From Leptospira biflexa (GTDB taxonomy: Bacteria; Spirochaetota; UBA4802; UB4802): 39,872 nucleotides of DNA. The notes under the pieces were generated by a model. The model was not told where the DNA came from. It saw nothing but the letters and a program-made list of their open reading frames with translations, and did no database searches. The translations under genes and the position numbers were made by a program. The stretch is taken from assembly GCA_020721905.1 (NCBI GenBank), contig DYLU01000024.1, positions 1 to 39,872 on the forward strand, read 5' to 3'. Shown here one piece after another: positions 16,768-24,607 of the stretch (positions are counted from its first letter, which is position 1; every line of letters starts with the position of its first letter).

Positions 16768-16781
16768 ACAGTATATACTGT
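16768..16781. promoter_or_regulatory. 14-nt palindrome ACAGTATATACTGT, candidate operator
   Basis: Perfect palindrome 21 bases upstream of the first minus-strand gene of the WYL/AAA+ cluster and about 145 bases upstream of corA. Position suits autoregulation of the cluster by the WYL protein. This is inference only. Confidence 0.45.
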
Positions 16782-16852
16782 AACTTCTGTAGCTTTAGCC
16801 ATAATGACGCATCATGTATTTTGTCATGATTATGCCGATGTTATGGTAGTAT

Positions 16853-16878
16853 ATGTGTTAGATCAATTTTTAACACAT
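16853..16878 (+). promoter_or_regulatory. Inverted repeat in the corA leader
   Basis: ATGTGTTA (16853-16860) pairs with TAACACAT (16871-16878). It lies 48 bases before the corA-like start codon. It has no T-run, so it could be an operator or mRNA hairpin. I do not recognise a magnesium riboswitch. Confidence 0.35.
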
Positions 16879-16925
16879 TAAGACTGCTACAAAGATTATT
16901 TTATTCAACACGGTAAGGAGGGCAT

Positions 16926-17852
16926 ATGCTTGAACGATATGAATTTATAAATGATTCATTTGTAAAAAAAATTGATGGTACTATATTACTGTATTCCAGT
17001 CCCAATGATGAAGAAATAAACAGAATTGCCCTTGATTACGCCATAGATATACACTCACTGTATTCTGCCCTTGACACAGATGAACTATCACGTTTTGAAA
17101 TTGAAAAAGATTATATAGTTATGATATGGAAAATTCCAGCAGCCATGAAGATTAATGAACTTTCATCTCTTAATGTTATTACCATAGGCTTTTTCATTAA
17201 AGACAGTACACTTCTCATCATTAGCCCTGAAAAGCTGGAATACATTAATGAGAAAGCACATAACAATATGAAATCACTTTTTGATGTTTTATTTCACTTT
17301 CAACATCATACCATAAAGCATTTTGCTGAACACTTAAAAATAATTAAGATGATTTCACTGGAAATCCAGGATAAGATTAACAAATCTATTGAAACAGAAC
17401 ATCTTGTACAGATGTTTAATCTCAGTGAAAAGCTTATATACTACCTGCATGCAATTGATAGCAACATTACCTCTTTAGAAAAATTATGGTCATATCTTAA
17501 AACTGATAATCAGCTTGCTGATTTTGATTTCTTAAATGATATCATCATTGACCACCAGCAGGCAAAAAAACAGGCAGAAATTTACACAGAACTCTTTGCG
17601 GGACTTATGGATGCCCGTGGAAGCATTGTGAATAACAACATGAATATTCTCATTAAAAATCTAACAAAGATTAATGTTATTTTTCTGCCGTTAAACTTAA
17701 TTGCTGGTATTTTTGGCATGTCAGAATTTTCTATGATGACTCAGAGAGTGCCGTGGTACATTTCATACAGTTTTTTTGCAATTGCAATCATGTGCACCAG
17801 TTTACTTCTAAGCTTTTTACTTAATAAATACGATGAACGCTGGCGAAGATAA
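16926..17852 (+). CDS. CorA-family divalent cation transporter with GMS signature
   Basis: CorA proteins are pentameric inner-membrane channels for Mg2+ (or Co2+, Ni2+, Zn2+). This 308-residue protein has the family plan: a beta-rich N-terminal cytoplasmic domain (1-120), long helices (about 120-245) and two C-terminal membrane helices (about 248-267 and 278-299), with a basic end YDERWRR. The selectivity motif at the end of helix 1 reads GIFGMSEF (262-268), so the canonical Gly-Met-Asn is Gly-Met-Ser. That change is within the range of CorA-like/ZntB-type relatives but may alter selectivity. Good GGAGG before the ATG. The dus gene follows on the same strand after 24 bases. Confidence 0.85.
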   Translation: MLERYEFINDSFVKKIDGTILLYSSPNDEEINRIALDYAIDIHSLYSALDTDELSRFEIEKDYIVMIWKIPAAMKINELSSLNVITIGFFIKDSTLLIISPEKLEYINEKAHNNMKSLFDVLFHFQHHTIKHFAEHLKIIKMISLEIQDKINKSIETEHLVQMFNLSEKLIYYLHAIDSNITSLEKLWSYLKTDNQLADFDFLNDIIIDHQQAKKQAEIYTELFAGLMDARGSIVNNNMNILIKNLTKINVIFLPLNLIAGIFGMSEFSMMTQRVPWYISYSFFAIAIMCTSLLLSFLLNKYDERWRR

Positions 17853-17876
17853 AAACCATTTATAATAATACCCGCT

Positions 17877-18854
17877 ATGATGATTAATGGAATTACGCAC
17901 ACATTACACCTTGCCCCAATGGCAGAGCTTACCACGCCAGCGTTGCGTGAGGTTGTCAAAAAATTTACCGGTAACGTTGTCCTGTATTCTGAGATGCTGG
18001 CAAGTGGTGCCATCAATGCAAAGGCACCCCATAATGAACCTTTAATAAAGCGCTATGATTTTGACACACCGTTTTGTTATCAGCTGGTGGGAAATAATCC
18101 CGCAATTATGGCAAACGCTGCATCTGTTTTGCAGGATTACGGATGTGATGGTATTAATATAAACATGGCATGTTCTGCACCGCATATTCTTAAAACCGGC
18201 GGTGGTGCCAACCTTCTTTGCAATTTCAACCTGGCAAAGGCAGTAATTGCTGCTTGCAGAAAAAACGTTCGCGGCCTTCTCACCGTTAAGATGCGTGCAG
18301 GCTTTCACGATATTGACCTGTTATTCTTGCGTCAATTTGTTAGTATGCTGCAGGATGAAGGGGTGGATGCAGTCATTATTCACCCTCGTGCTGCAAAGTG
18401 GGGTTTTACACGTAAGGCTCACTGGGATGTTATTGAGGCGATAGTAACTGCCGTAAAAATCCCTGTTATAGGCAATGGCGATATCACCAATGCAGAATTA
18501 GCCATGCAGCGTTTACAGCAAACTCATTGTGATGGCATCATGATTGGAAGAGCAGCAGTACAGAAACCATGGATTTTTGCCCGGTGTCAGGCTCTCTTAC
18601 AGCAACAGTCGCTGTCACTATCGCTTGATATTGAAGAAATATGGATTGAAGTATTAGAAAACATTCAATCAATGCTTCCAGCAAGATTACACAAAAGCAG
18701 GGCACACCGATTCTGTGCATACTATCACAAAAATGTTACATTTGGGCACACACTCTTTTCTTCAATACGACAATGCAGTGACATAAATGATATGATTGTA
18801 CTTATAAAGGATTATTTTAAACGAAATGAGGTTGAAAGAATAAAAATAGTATAG
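17877..18854 (+). CDS. dus: tRNA-dihydrouridine synthase
   Basis: Dus enzymes reduce uridine in the tRNA D-loop with FMN and NADPH. The 325-residue protein has LAPMAELTTPALRE at the start of the TIM barrel (FMN contact), the catalytic-loop Cys99 in NINMACSAP (consensus N-x-G-C-P; here A-C-S), VKMRAGFHD (phosphate/FMN-binding Lys region), IIHPRAAKWGF, IPVIGNGDI and GIMIGRAAVQKPWIF. Ala for Gly and Ser for Pro flanking the Cys are unusual. Subfamily (DusB versus others) is uncertain, so only dus is given. ATG ATG start, weak Shine-Dalgarno; probably cotranscribed with the CorA gene. Confidence 0.9.
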   Translation: MMINGITHTLHLAPMAELTTPALREVVKKFTGNVVLYSEMLASGAINAKAPHNEPLIKRYDFDTPFCYQLVGNNPAIMANAASVLQDYGCDGININMACSAPHILKTGGGANLLCNFNLAKAVIAACRKNVRGLLTVKMRAGFHDIDLLFLRQFVSMLQDEGVDAVIIHPRAAKWGFTRKAHWDVIEAIVTAVKIPVIGNGDITNAELAMQRLQQTHCDGIMIGRAAVQKPWIFARCQALLQQQSLSLSLDIEEIWIEVLENIQSMLPARLHKSRAHRFCAYYHKNVTFGHTLFSSIRQCSDINDMIVLIKDYFKRNEVERIKIV

Positions 18855-18966
18855 CACGTTCAAGTTTGAAGTGAAAAGCTTGTGCCTTTGCCATATCCTT
18901 CTTTGCTTGCAGTTTAATATCCCTATAAAGCCTTTCATATTGTTTGGTGCCAAAAATTTTCAGCAT
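18817..18966 (-). CDS. Short open frame, possible gene remnant
   Basis: ATG at 18966 with AGGAAA just before it opens a 49-codon frame starting MLKIFGTKQYERLYRDIKLQ and continuing with charged helical sequence to about residue 37. It then runs into the antisense of dus and ends at 18817. The helical part looks coding, the tail does not, so this is likely the 5' end of a truncated gene. No family recognised. Confidence 0.3.
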   Translation of the reverse strand: MLKIFGTKQYERLYRDIKLQAKKDMAKAQAFHFKLERAILFLFFQPHFV

Positions 18967-19068
18967 TCTGTTTCCTCACAATAGTAAGCTATTTCTCAGC
19001 TGTATACTACCCATATAATACCACTTCTATCTTCAGCTGTAAGCTCTTATACGTATCTATTATGCGCA

Positions 19069-19232
19069 GCTTTGCTTTCCTGCAATGTTCTATTGATTGT
19101 ACATACGCTTTTTGCCAATTGTATCCTTGTGTTGAGTCCCTCCGTATTTTTTGTGATACTGTGGACGGTGATCTTCCCGGTACTCTTACATTCTTTTTAT
19201 TTTGTTTTACACCTTGTTCCCCAATCTGCCTT
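19069..19232 (-). mobile_element. IS30-family transposase fragment, copy A
   Basis: Read on the minus strand from 19232, one frame has no stop and gives RQIGEQGVKQNKKN, then GRSPSTVSQKIRRDST and GYNWQKAYVQ. G-R-S-P-S-T-V-S-x-x-I-R-R is the helix-turn-helix signature of IS30-type transposases (consensus about GRSPSTISREIRRN). Only the N-terminal DNA-binding part remains; the DDE catalytic domain and inverted repeats are absent. A diverged copy of the same 164 bases lies at 23223-23386 in the same orientation. Confidence 0.75.
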
Positions 19233-19317
19233 GAAACCGGAGCCTGTATATAGTTTCATACTGAGTGTAAAGATTATGCACGAGAACAGATAAACTTTAT
19301 AATAAAGAATCTTACAT

Positions 19318-19344
19318 ACAATATGTACAGATATTGTTTTTTTT
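19318..19344 (+). terminator. Terminator-like hairpin
   Basis: ACAATAT (19318-19324) pairs with ATATTGT (19331-19337) around six bases and runs into eight T. The stem is all A/T apart from one pair, so it would be weak. No intact gene ends just upstream; it may have served the lost part of the accessory region. Confidence 0.4.
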
Positions 19345-19428
19345 GGTTGTAAACAGATACAGATAATTGGCGATTTGAAGGGAAATATTATGGGAATTTT
19401 CGTAAAGAAAAGAATTATAAAAATATAT

Positions 19429-19457
19429 TTGACATCTATATCGCAAATGTCTAGATT
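19429..19457 (+). promoter_or_regulatory. Candidate promoter for the TDT transporter / UspA pair
   Basis: TTGACA (19429-19434), 17 bases, then TAGATT (19452-19457). The -35 is perfect and the -10 fair. It is about 125 bases before the original transporter start, in A+T-rich DNA just ahead of the G+C-richer coding block. Confidence 0.5.
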
Positions 19458-19581
19458 ATATTTTAAATATTTTTTGTCGTACTATTTAAAATTGGTTTTA
19501 TAAAGAAGAGTTTTTATAGGTACCCTTAAAACAAAGAAGGGAGGTTGCACTTTCGACAAAAAACAATTAGAGGAGTTTGTG

Positions 19582-20622
19582 ATGTCATCAACAAATATGC
19601 AGGAAAAACCACATGTCATAAAGAATTTTGCCCCTTCGTGATTCGCCGCGGTCATGGGCACGGGAATTCTGGCCATCACCAGCCTTTTTTACTCTCAGTA
19701 TATACCTGTTCTCAAGACCATAGCCTTTCTGCTTTTTTGCTTCAATGGAATCCTGTTCTTCGTTTTGCTTACTCTATGGACGCTGAGGTGGTTTCTATAC
19801 ACCAAAGAGGCTTTAGCCGATCTCGAACATCCCGTGCTGTCGAATTTCTATGCGACCGTCGCCATAGCCATGCTTGTACTCTCGGCAAACTTCATAATCA
19901 TAGGAGAGTGCATGTTCATCGGGGAGATATTCTGGTTTGCCGGCACCGCCCTTACGATATTCTTCGGTCTCTTATCGCCATTCATCATGTTCAGGGGTGA
20001 GCACGTCACCATGGACCATATCAACCCTGCATGGTTCATTCCCCCTGTCGGGCTGATCGTGATCCCCATCCCCGGGAGTCTAATTATCGGCCAATATACT
20101 GGACTCATGCAGGAATTTCTCATCTTTCTGAATTACTTCGGATGGGGAGCGGGATTCTTCCTTTATATATTCTTGTGCGCGATATGCATGTACAGGTTCA
20201 TCCTTCACCGGCCACTGCCCAACATGCTGGCCCCCACGATATGGATAAACCTCGGCCCCATAGGCGCCGGAACTGTGGCGTTGATCAATCTGGTCAAGAA
20301 CACCGCGTTCATAACCATGAAAGAACCCTTTTTCGCATTCAGCCTTCTCTTCTGGGGGTTCGGCATCTGGTGGGTTCTGATGTCCATCATCATGACCCTC
20401 TACTACATACGGACGATTAAGCTGCCGTATGCCCTCTCGTGGTGGGCCTTCACATTCCCTCTTGGCGCCTATGTCGCCGCCAGTCATACCGTGGCGTTAT
20501 TATTCAATTTAAAAATAGTCGATTTCATCGGCTCCTGTTTGTACCTGCTGCTGGTTTTCCTGTGGTCTATCACACTGGTAAGGACAACGGCGGCCGTTTA
20601 TTATGGAAAACTTTTTAAATAA
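19582..20622 (+). pseudogene. TDT-family transporter (TehA/SLAC1-like) with in-frame TGA
   Basis: TDT transporters (TehA, Mae1, SSU1, SLAC1) are ten-helix membrane carriers or channels for anions such as C4-dicarboxylate, sulfite or tellurite-related ions. The gene starts at ATG 19582 with GAGGAG upstream and reads KNFAPS, TGA (19639-19641), FAAVMGTGILAIT. The family has F-A-P-x-W-F-A-x-V-M-G-T-G-I here, so the stop is exactly where Trp is expected (TGG to TGA). The frame is then intact to 20622, about 346 residues in all, with repeated hydrophobic segments and an HPLPN-like HRPLPN. A restart at ATG 19654 would lose the first helix start. G+C-richer than the flanks. A UspA gene follows. Confidence 0.8.
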
Positions 20623-20640
20623 GTGAAGAAAGGAGAGGTC

Positions 20641-21540
20641 ATGTTTAAACGAATTCTCATACCCGTTGATTTTTCGATCCATTCCAGCTGGGTCCTCCAA
20701 TCTATTCCTTCCTTGAAAAAAGCAGGGATGAAAGAGATGATCCTTGTTCATGTCATCGATTCTGCGGAAGCAGCGTATTGGGCCAATATGGACGAGGCCA
20801 TGGCCGAGAGGAAAAGCAAGGCAGAACAGAAGATGAGGGAGATCATCTCGGAAACGCTGTCTCCCCGTGAAGGAATCAAGGGAAGTTACATGACTGAGTT
20901 CGGTCTTCCCCCGCAGGTTATATTGAAAATCGCAGAACAGGAGGATGTATCCCTTGTGGTTATGGGCTCCCACGGGCACAGTTTCATGGAATGCGCCATG
21001 CTGGGGAGCGTCACGAATACCGTGATCAGGAAGACCCGGGTCCCTGTCCTCATAACGAAGAAACAGTCCACTGAAGAAGAAGCTGGGCAAGAGCCGGTCG
21101 GCTTGGGCATGATGGACATCTTCAGAAAAATTCTCTATCCCACAGACTTCTCCGAACAGTCCCTGGCCGTTCTCGATGTGATAAGACATATGGACAAGAA
21201 CCTGCTCGGCGAGGTCGTTATTGTCCATGTGCAGGACACGAGGAGATTGCTCCCGCATCTGAAGCACAGGATGGATGAATTCAACAAGACGGATACGCAG
21301 CGGCTCAATAAAATGCAAAGTCAGCTCGAAAATCTATGTCATAAGGTGAAGACCGTTCTGAGAGAAGGAGTGCCCTTCGTGGAGAACAACAGGCTCGCCG
21401 AAGAGGAAGATGTATCAATAATCATGATCAGTTCCCAGGGCAAGAGTGCTGTCCGGGATGCGCTCATGGGAAGCGTGAGCGAGTCTGTAGCGAGAGCGCA
21501 TGTACGCCCCGTCATGGTTTTCCCAAATGCTGGAAAATGA
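20641..21540 (+). CDS. Tandem universal stress protein (UspA x2)
   Basis: Two UspA domains in about 299 residues. Domain 1 (about 1-140) begins FKRILIPVDFS and has VVMGSHGHSFMECAMLGSVT, the ATP-binding G-x-x-G-H-x9-G-S motif. It is followed by RVPVLIT. Domain 2 (about 160-299) begins FRKILYPTDFSEQS and ends with SSQGKSAVRDALMGSVSESV and RPVMVF; its nucleotide loop is less canonical. ATG 20641 is chosen because AGGAG lies six bases before it; the earlier GTG at 20623 would put that site inside the gene. The 18-base gap from the transporter gene suggests an operon, and TDT transporter plus Usp pairs point to stress or anion handling. Codon use is G+C-rich like the transporter. Confidence 0.92.
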   Translation: MFKRILIPVDFSIHSSWVLQSIPSLKKAGMKEMILVHVIDSAEAAYWANMDEAMAERKSKAEQKMREIISETLSPREGIKGSYMTEFGLPPQVILKIAEQEDVSLVVMGSHGHSFMECAMLGSVTNTVIRKTRVPVLITKKQSTEEEAGQEPVGLGMMDIFRKILYPTDFSEQSLAVLDVIRHMDKNLLGEVVIVHVQDTRRLLPHLKHRMDEFNKTDTQRLNKMQSQLENLCHKVKTVLREGVPFVENNRLAEEEDVSIIMISSQGKSAVRDALMGSVSESVARAHVRPVMVFPNAGK

Positions 21541-21660
21541 ATGCAGGCATATATAAATAGATGACATACCTTCTACACCTCGACTTGCATGGTGCTCGGT
21601 CTGTTGCTTGTTAATCACGTTGCGGAGTAGACGGGGAAGCATCAGGTGGCAGCTGACGTC

Positions 21661-21892
21661 ATGACTACCATAACCGTTTTCTTTATAATCTGTTCGGTGA
21701 TAGTAAACCTTACGATCGATGATATCATCAAGGCAGGCAAGAACATCAAAAGTTCTTTGCAGTGCACTATGCCATCGCCGTGCTCCTCCAAGACATGCCG
21801 GTATCCATGCTCACGTTCCTAAAGGCACCCTTCCACTGGAATACCTGACCCATCGCTTCCTGCTGAAATGGCTTGGAGAGGAGAGTTTATAG
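21661..21892 (+). pseudogene. Decayed gene fragment downstream of uspA
   Basis: Pieces in different frames read as protein: MTTITVFFIICSVIVNLTID (hydrophobic), then FFAVHYAIAVLLQDMPVSM, then GTLPLEYLTHRFLLKWLGEE and a stop at 21892. They suggest one small or truncated membrane-associated gene with at least two frameshifts, belonging to the same G+C-richer block. Family not recognised. The rest of 21541-21977 holds no gene; one GGGGTCAGAGC motif is at 21932. Confidence 0.45.
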
Positions 21893-21931
21893 AAACACGC
21901 TTCTTCCCACTGACTGACACCGAGGAATAAG

Positions 21932-21942
21932 GGGTCAGAGCA
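21932..21942 (-). repeat. Isolated GGGGTCAGAGC motif
   Basis: Reverse complement of the GCTCTGACCCC motif that occurs three times at the right edge of the window. It sits at the junction between the G+C-richer block and rsgA. Confidence 0.5.
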
Positions 21943-21977
21943 TAAAGTGTTTGGTCACATTATAAATGTAACATACA

Positions 21978-23045
21978 TTAAAATTTATATTTTTTTCTTT
22001 CCTTTTTATAATTCTTCATCATTTTACCAAATTCCCTGTCCTTTTTTCGGCGCTCTGCATCTGTTGATTCAAAAAATGCTTTTTCCCTTGCCATCTTTAA
22101 ATAATTTTCATAGGATTTTCTGTCAATCTGTCCATGTTCAACAGCATGGATGATAACGCATCCAATTTCGCTGGTATGAGTACAATCTTTAAATTTACAG
22201 TATGCTGCTAGGTAATAAATATCATCAAATGTTTTTTCAAGACCTTCTGATGCATCAGCTATTCCCACTTCCCTCATGCCAGGATTGTCAATGAATATTC
22301 CACCATTTTCAAGTATTATCAGTTGCCTGTGGCTTGTGACATGCCGCCCCTTCTGGGTGCTCTGGCTGATTGTATTTGTCTTCATGATATCTTTGCCGCA
22401 AAGATTGTTTAAAAGCGTTGATTTCCCCACTCCCGATGAACCAAGCATACAGTACGTTTTGCCTTTTTCAATACTTTGCTGCAGTATGCTGTATCCATTC
22501 TTTGTTATATTGCTTATTGCATACACCTGTACATTTTTAATCCGTGTTTGTATGCTCTGAATTATTCGGGAAATAGTGTCATTATCAATCAAATCGGTTT
22601 TGGTAAGTATTATAAGCGGGGTAACCTTTGATGTGTAGCAGATAGTCAGGTATCGTTCAAGCCTGTTGATGTTGAAGTCCCTATCAACTGCCTGAACTAT
22701 AAAAGCATAATCCACATTTGTTGCAATAATTTGTTTGTGTCCTTATTTATCAATAGCCTTCCGCGATATCATTGATAATCGGGGAAGTATGGCAGTAATA
22801 ATTGCAAAATCCTTATCAACGATAGTAAGCGCTACCCAATCACCAACCGCGGGGTAATCTTCCCTGCCTGTGGCAGTAAAACGCAGATTTCCGGTTATTT
22901 CAGCCTCATATTCACCATACGAAGTGTTCACCACATAGCGTTCTTTGTGTTCTGTGATGATTCTTCCTATCTCAAAATTTTGCAGGTTGTGTCCAATCCG
23001 CAGTTGTTCTAATTTTTCATTGTAACCTAAATCTTCAATATTCAT
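21978..23045 (-). pseudogene. rsgA: Ribosome small-subunit GTPase RsgA, interrupted by in-frame TAA
   Basis: RsgA is a circularly permuted GTPase that checks late 30S maturation. The N-terminal OB-fold is intact from 23045 (MNIEDLGYNEKLEQL, then YEAEITGNLR and AVGDWVAL). After SRKAIDK comes TAA (22743-22745), then in the same frame GHKQIIATNVDYAFIVQAVD continues as a normal RsgA. The GTPase part has LTKTDLID (G4), GSSGVGKSTLLNN (G1), a TSHRQL switch and DNPGMRE (G3), then the zinc knuckle CKFKDCTHTSEIGC. Without the stop the length would be 355 residues, ordinary for the family. A GTG at 22715 could restart translation but without the OB fold. Confidence 0.85.
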
Positions 23046-23222
23046 TCATTTATTCCCATAAATAGAGATATGTACCATGAAATATGCCGATACAAAAATT
23101 CACATGTACATAATACTACTCTAACCATTGCAGTGATGGGGTGTCAATATTTAAATTAGCTATGAAATTTTTAAATTTAAGTACTCTTTGAGCACTTCAT
23201 AAGGAGTTTTCTATTTTATACC

Positions 23223-23386
23223 ACTTTACTTTTCTGCAATGTGCCAGTGCTCGTGTGTGAGCTTCTTGCCAATTGTATCCTTGTGTTGAATTCCTCCGTA
23301 TTTCTTGTGATACTGTGGACGGTGATCTTCCCGGTGCTTTTACATTCTTTTAATTTTGTTTTGCACCTTGTTCCCCAATCTGCCTT
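23223..23386 (-). mobile_element. IS30-family transposase fragment, copy B
   Basis: Same 164-base segment as copy A at 19069-19232, same orientation, diverged at scattered positions. The minus-strand frame gives RQIGEQGAKQN, a stop, then GRSPSTVSQEIRRNST and GYNWQEAHTRALAHCRK, an IS30-type helix-turn-helix. The DDE domain is missing. Just past its right side lies the end of an unrelated membrane-protein gene. The 177 bases between this copy and rsgA hold no gene. Confidence 0.78.
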
Positions 23387-23397
23387 TTTTAAACCTT

Positions 23398-24507
23398 TCA
23401 AGGTTTTCTGGAAAAAAGTTTTTGAATGGACGTATTAAGAGCACAACGAGGTCCGCAGAATGCCAAAAGAATCAGGCCAAACCCCACAATACCCCAGGGC
23501 AATTGTGAGGGAATGTTTAAATGTGTGACAATACCGTGAATCAGAGTAAGAAAATAAGGCAAAACGACAAGTTCATTATTGATCTGTGTTATAACCTCGT
23601 TAAGGCCTGAAACAAGGATGATAGCACCAAGTACGGTTAATTGCAAGCCTGCGATAAAGAGGGTGGCAAAAATAGCGCCACCGGTGTTTCTGGAATACTG
23701 AGTTTGAGCAAGCCAGATATAGGAACCAACAATGATAAAAATAAACAGAAAAATAAACACGCTCCGTGCCGGGATACATGTCCAGAAGTTAAACCAGAAA
23801 TACAGAGGGCCTTTAATGGCAACAAATGATAAAAGTAGCATGGATAATAATACACCGGGCAGAAATTGGCAAAACAAAGCCTTCCGGTCTTTTGTTTTAA
23901 AGAAAAGAAAGCCAAAAACGACGTAGATCATTGCCAGAATAACCAGTAAAGCGGTGAATACTACTCCCCTGAAGCCGGAAAAAATCAATGAGCTTACAGC
24001 TGCATAGACCAGGAAAAGCCCGCCTGCAAACCAGTATTCTCTTGCAGTTACCGGCAGGGATGTTACAGATTTCACAGATTTGAAAAAAAACCAGAGCCAC
24101 ACAAAACTAACAACAAGCCAGAGCCGTGCACACCATATGCTGAGATTTGTTTTATGTGCGTAATCAATAAGGCGGAAGGCTTCTGTGAAATTATAAGCGG
24201 GGAAATAGTGATTTCCTTTATAGTGAGCATTATGTTTAGCAACTTCAATCATAAATCCGTCCAATGCCTGGCGCCATGATTTTTTAGAACCTTTATGATT
24301 TAACCAGTGGAAATAACGCAGAAAGAAGTTTCTGTATCCCGATAATGTTGATGCCAGGTTTTCCATGTAAGTTAAGCTGTCCCGCATGAGCTTTTTCTTT
24401 TCTTTTGCAACAAAAAGTTTATTGGATATTTTGTCAAACCGCGTGCCAAAATCACGGATCAAAAGAATAGTGTTTTGATGTGCATTATAAACGATAACTA
24501 TCTCCAA
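23398..24507 (-). CDS. Uncharacterised multi-pass membrane protein
   Basis: 369 residues, not recognised. The first 120 are soluble and helical (RFDKISNKLFVAKEKKKL, RNFFLRYFHWLNHKG). Then come about eight hydrophobic segments from about 125 to 355, with Trp- and Phe-rich helices (LWLVVSFVWLWFFF). The only in-frame upstream start is TTG at 24507, directly after a TAA, without a clear Shine-Dalgarno, so the N terminus may be truncated or start later. The 3' end is 12 bases from an IS30 fragment. It is divergent from hemC. Function unknown. Confidence 0.55.
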   Translation of the reverse strand: MEIVIVYNAHQNTILLIRDFGTRFDKISNKLFVAKEKKKLMRDSLTYMENLASTLSGYRNFFLRYFHWLNHKGSKKSWRQALDGFMIEVAKHNAHYKGNHYFPAYNFTEAFRLIDYAHKTNLSIWCARLWLVVSFVWLWFFFKSVKSVTSLPVTAREYWFAGGLFLVYAAVSSLIFSGFRGVVFTALLVILAMIYVVFGFLFFKTKDRKALFCQFLPGVLLSMLLLSFVAIKGPLYFWFNFWTCIPARSVFIFLFIFIIVGSYIWLAQTQYSRNTGGAIFATLFIAGLQLTVLGAIILVSGLNEVITQINNELVVLPYFLTLIHGIVTHLNIPSQLPWGIVGFGLILLAFCGPRCALNTSIQKLFSRKP

Positions 24508-24550
24508 TTTTTATTTGACACAATTGCATCTGAGTTCATCATACTTCATT

Positions 24551-24568
24551 ACAAACATATACGTTTGT
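24551..24568. promoter_or_regulatory. Inverted repeat upstream of hemC
   Basis: ACAAAC-ATATAC-GTTTGT, perfect six-base arms, 39 bases before the hemC start and 43 bases before the divergent membrane gene. It is well placed for an operator of the tetrapyrrole operon. The regulator is unknown. Confidence 0.4.
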
Positions 24569-24607
24569 TATTGTGAAATTACTGGAAAATGTGATAGATA
24601 AATAACT

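Larger units (their letters stand above)
18967..19581. other. Accessory intergenic region with IS remnant
   Basis: About 600 bases without an intact gene. It contains an IS30-type transposase fragment (19069-19232), a hairpin with a T-run and a good promoter for the transporter gene. The rest is very A+T-rich and unassigned. Confidence 0.5.

Noticed and set aside
16853-16925. Magnesium-sensing riboswitch before corA
   Set aside because: Only a simple inverted repeat is present; no M-box or mgtA-like conserved core is recognisable.
19639-19641. TGA read as Trp or selenocysteine
   Set aside because: TGA is an ordinary stop elsewhere (cas6, hemC), and no selenocysteine hairpin or conserved redox site fits; a point lesion is simpler.
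20509-21318. 269-codon open frame antisense to the stress protein gene
   Set aside because: The plus strand has clear UspA domains and a ribosome binding site; the antisense frame is a by-product of the G+C-rich codons and has no motif.
18967-23386. Intact composite transposon bounded by IS30
   Set aside because: Both IS30 pieces lack the catalytic domain and visible terminal inverted repeats, so an active composite element is not supported.
23390-23405. AAACCTT/AAGGTTT hairpin as terminator of the membrane gene
   Set aside because: On the minus strand it is followed by A, not T, so it cannot be an intrinsic terminator for that gene; the stem is short with a two-base loop.
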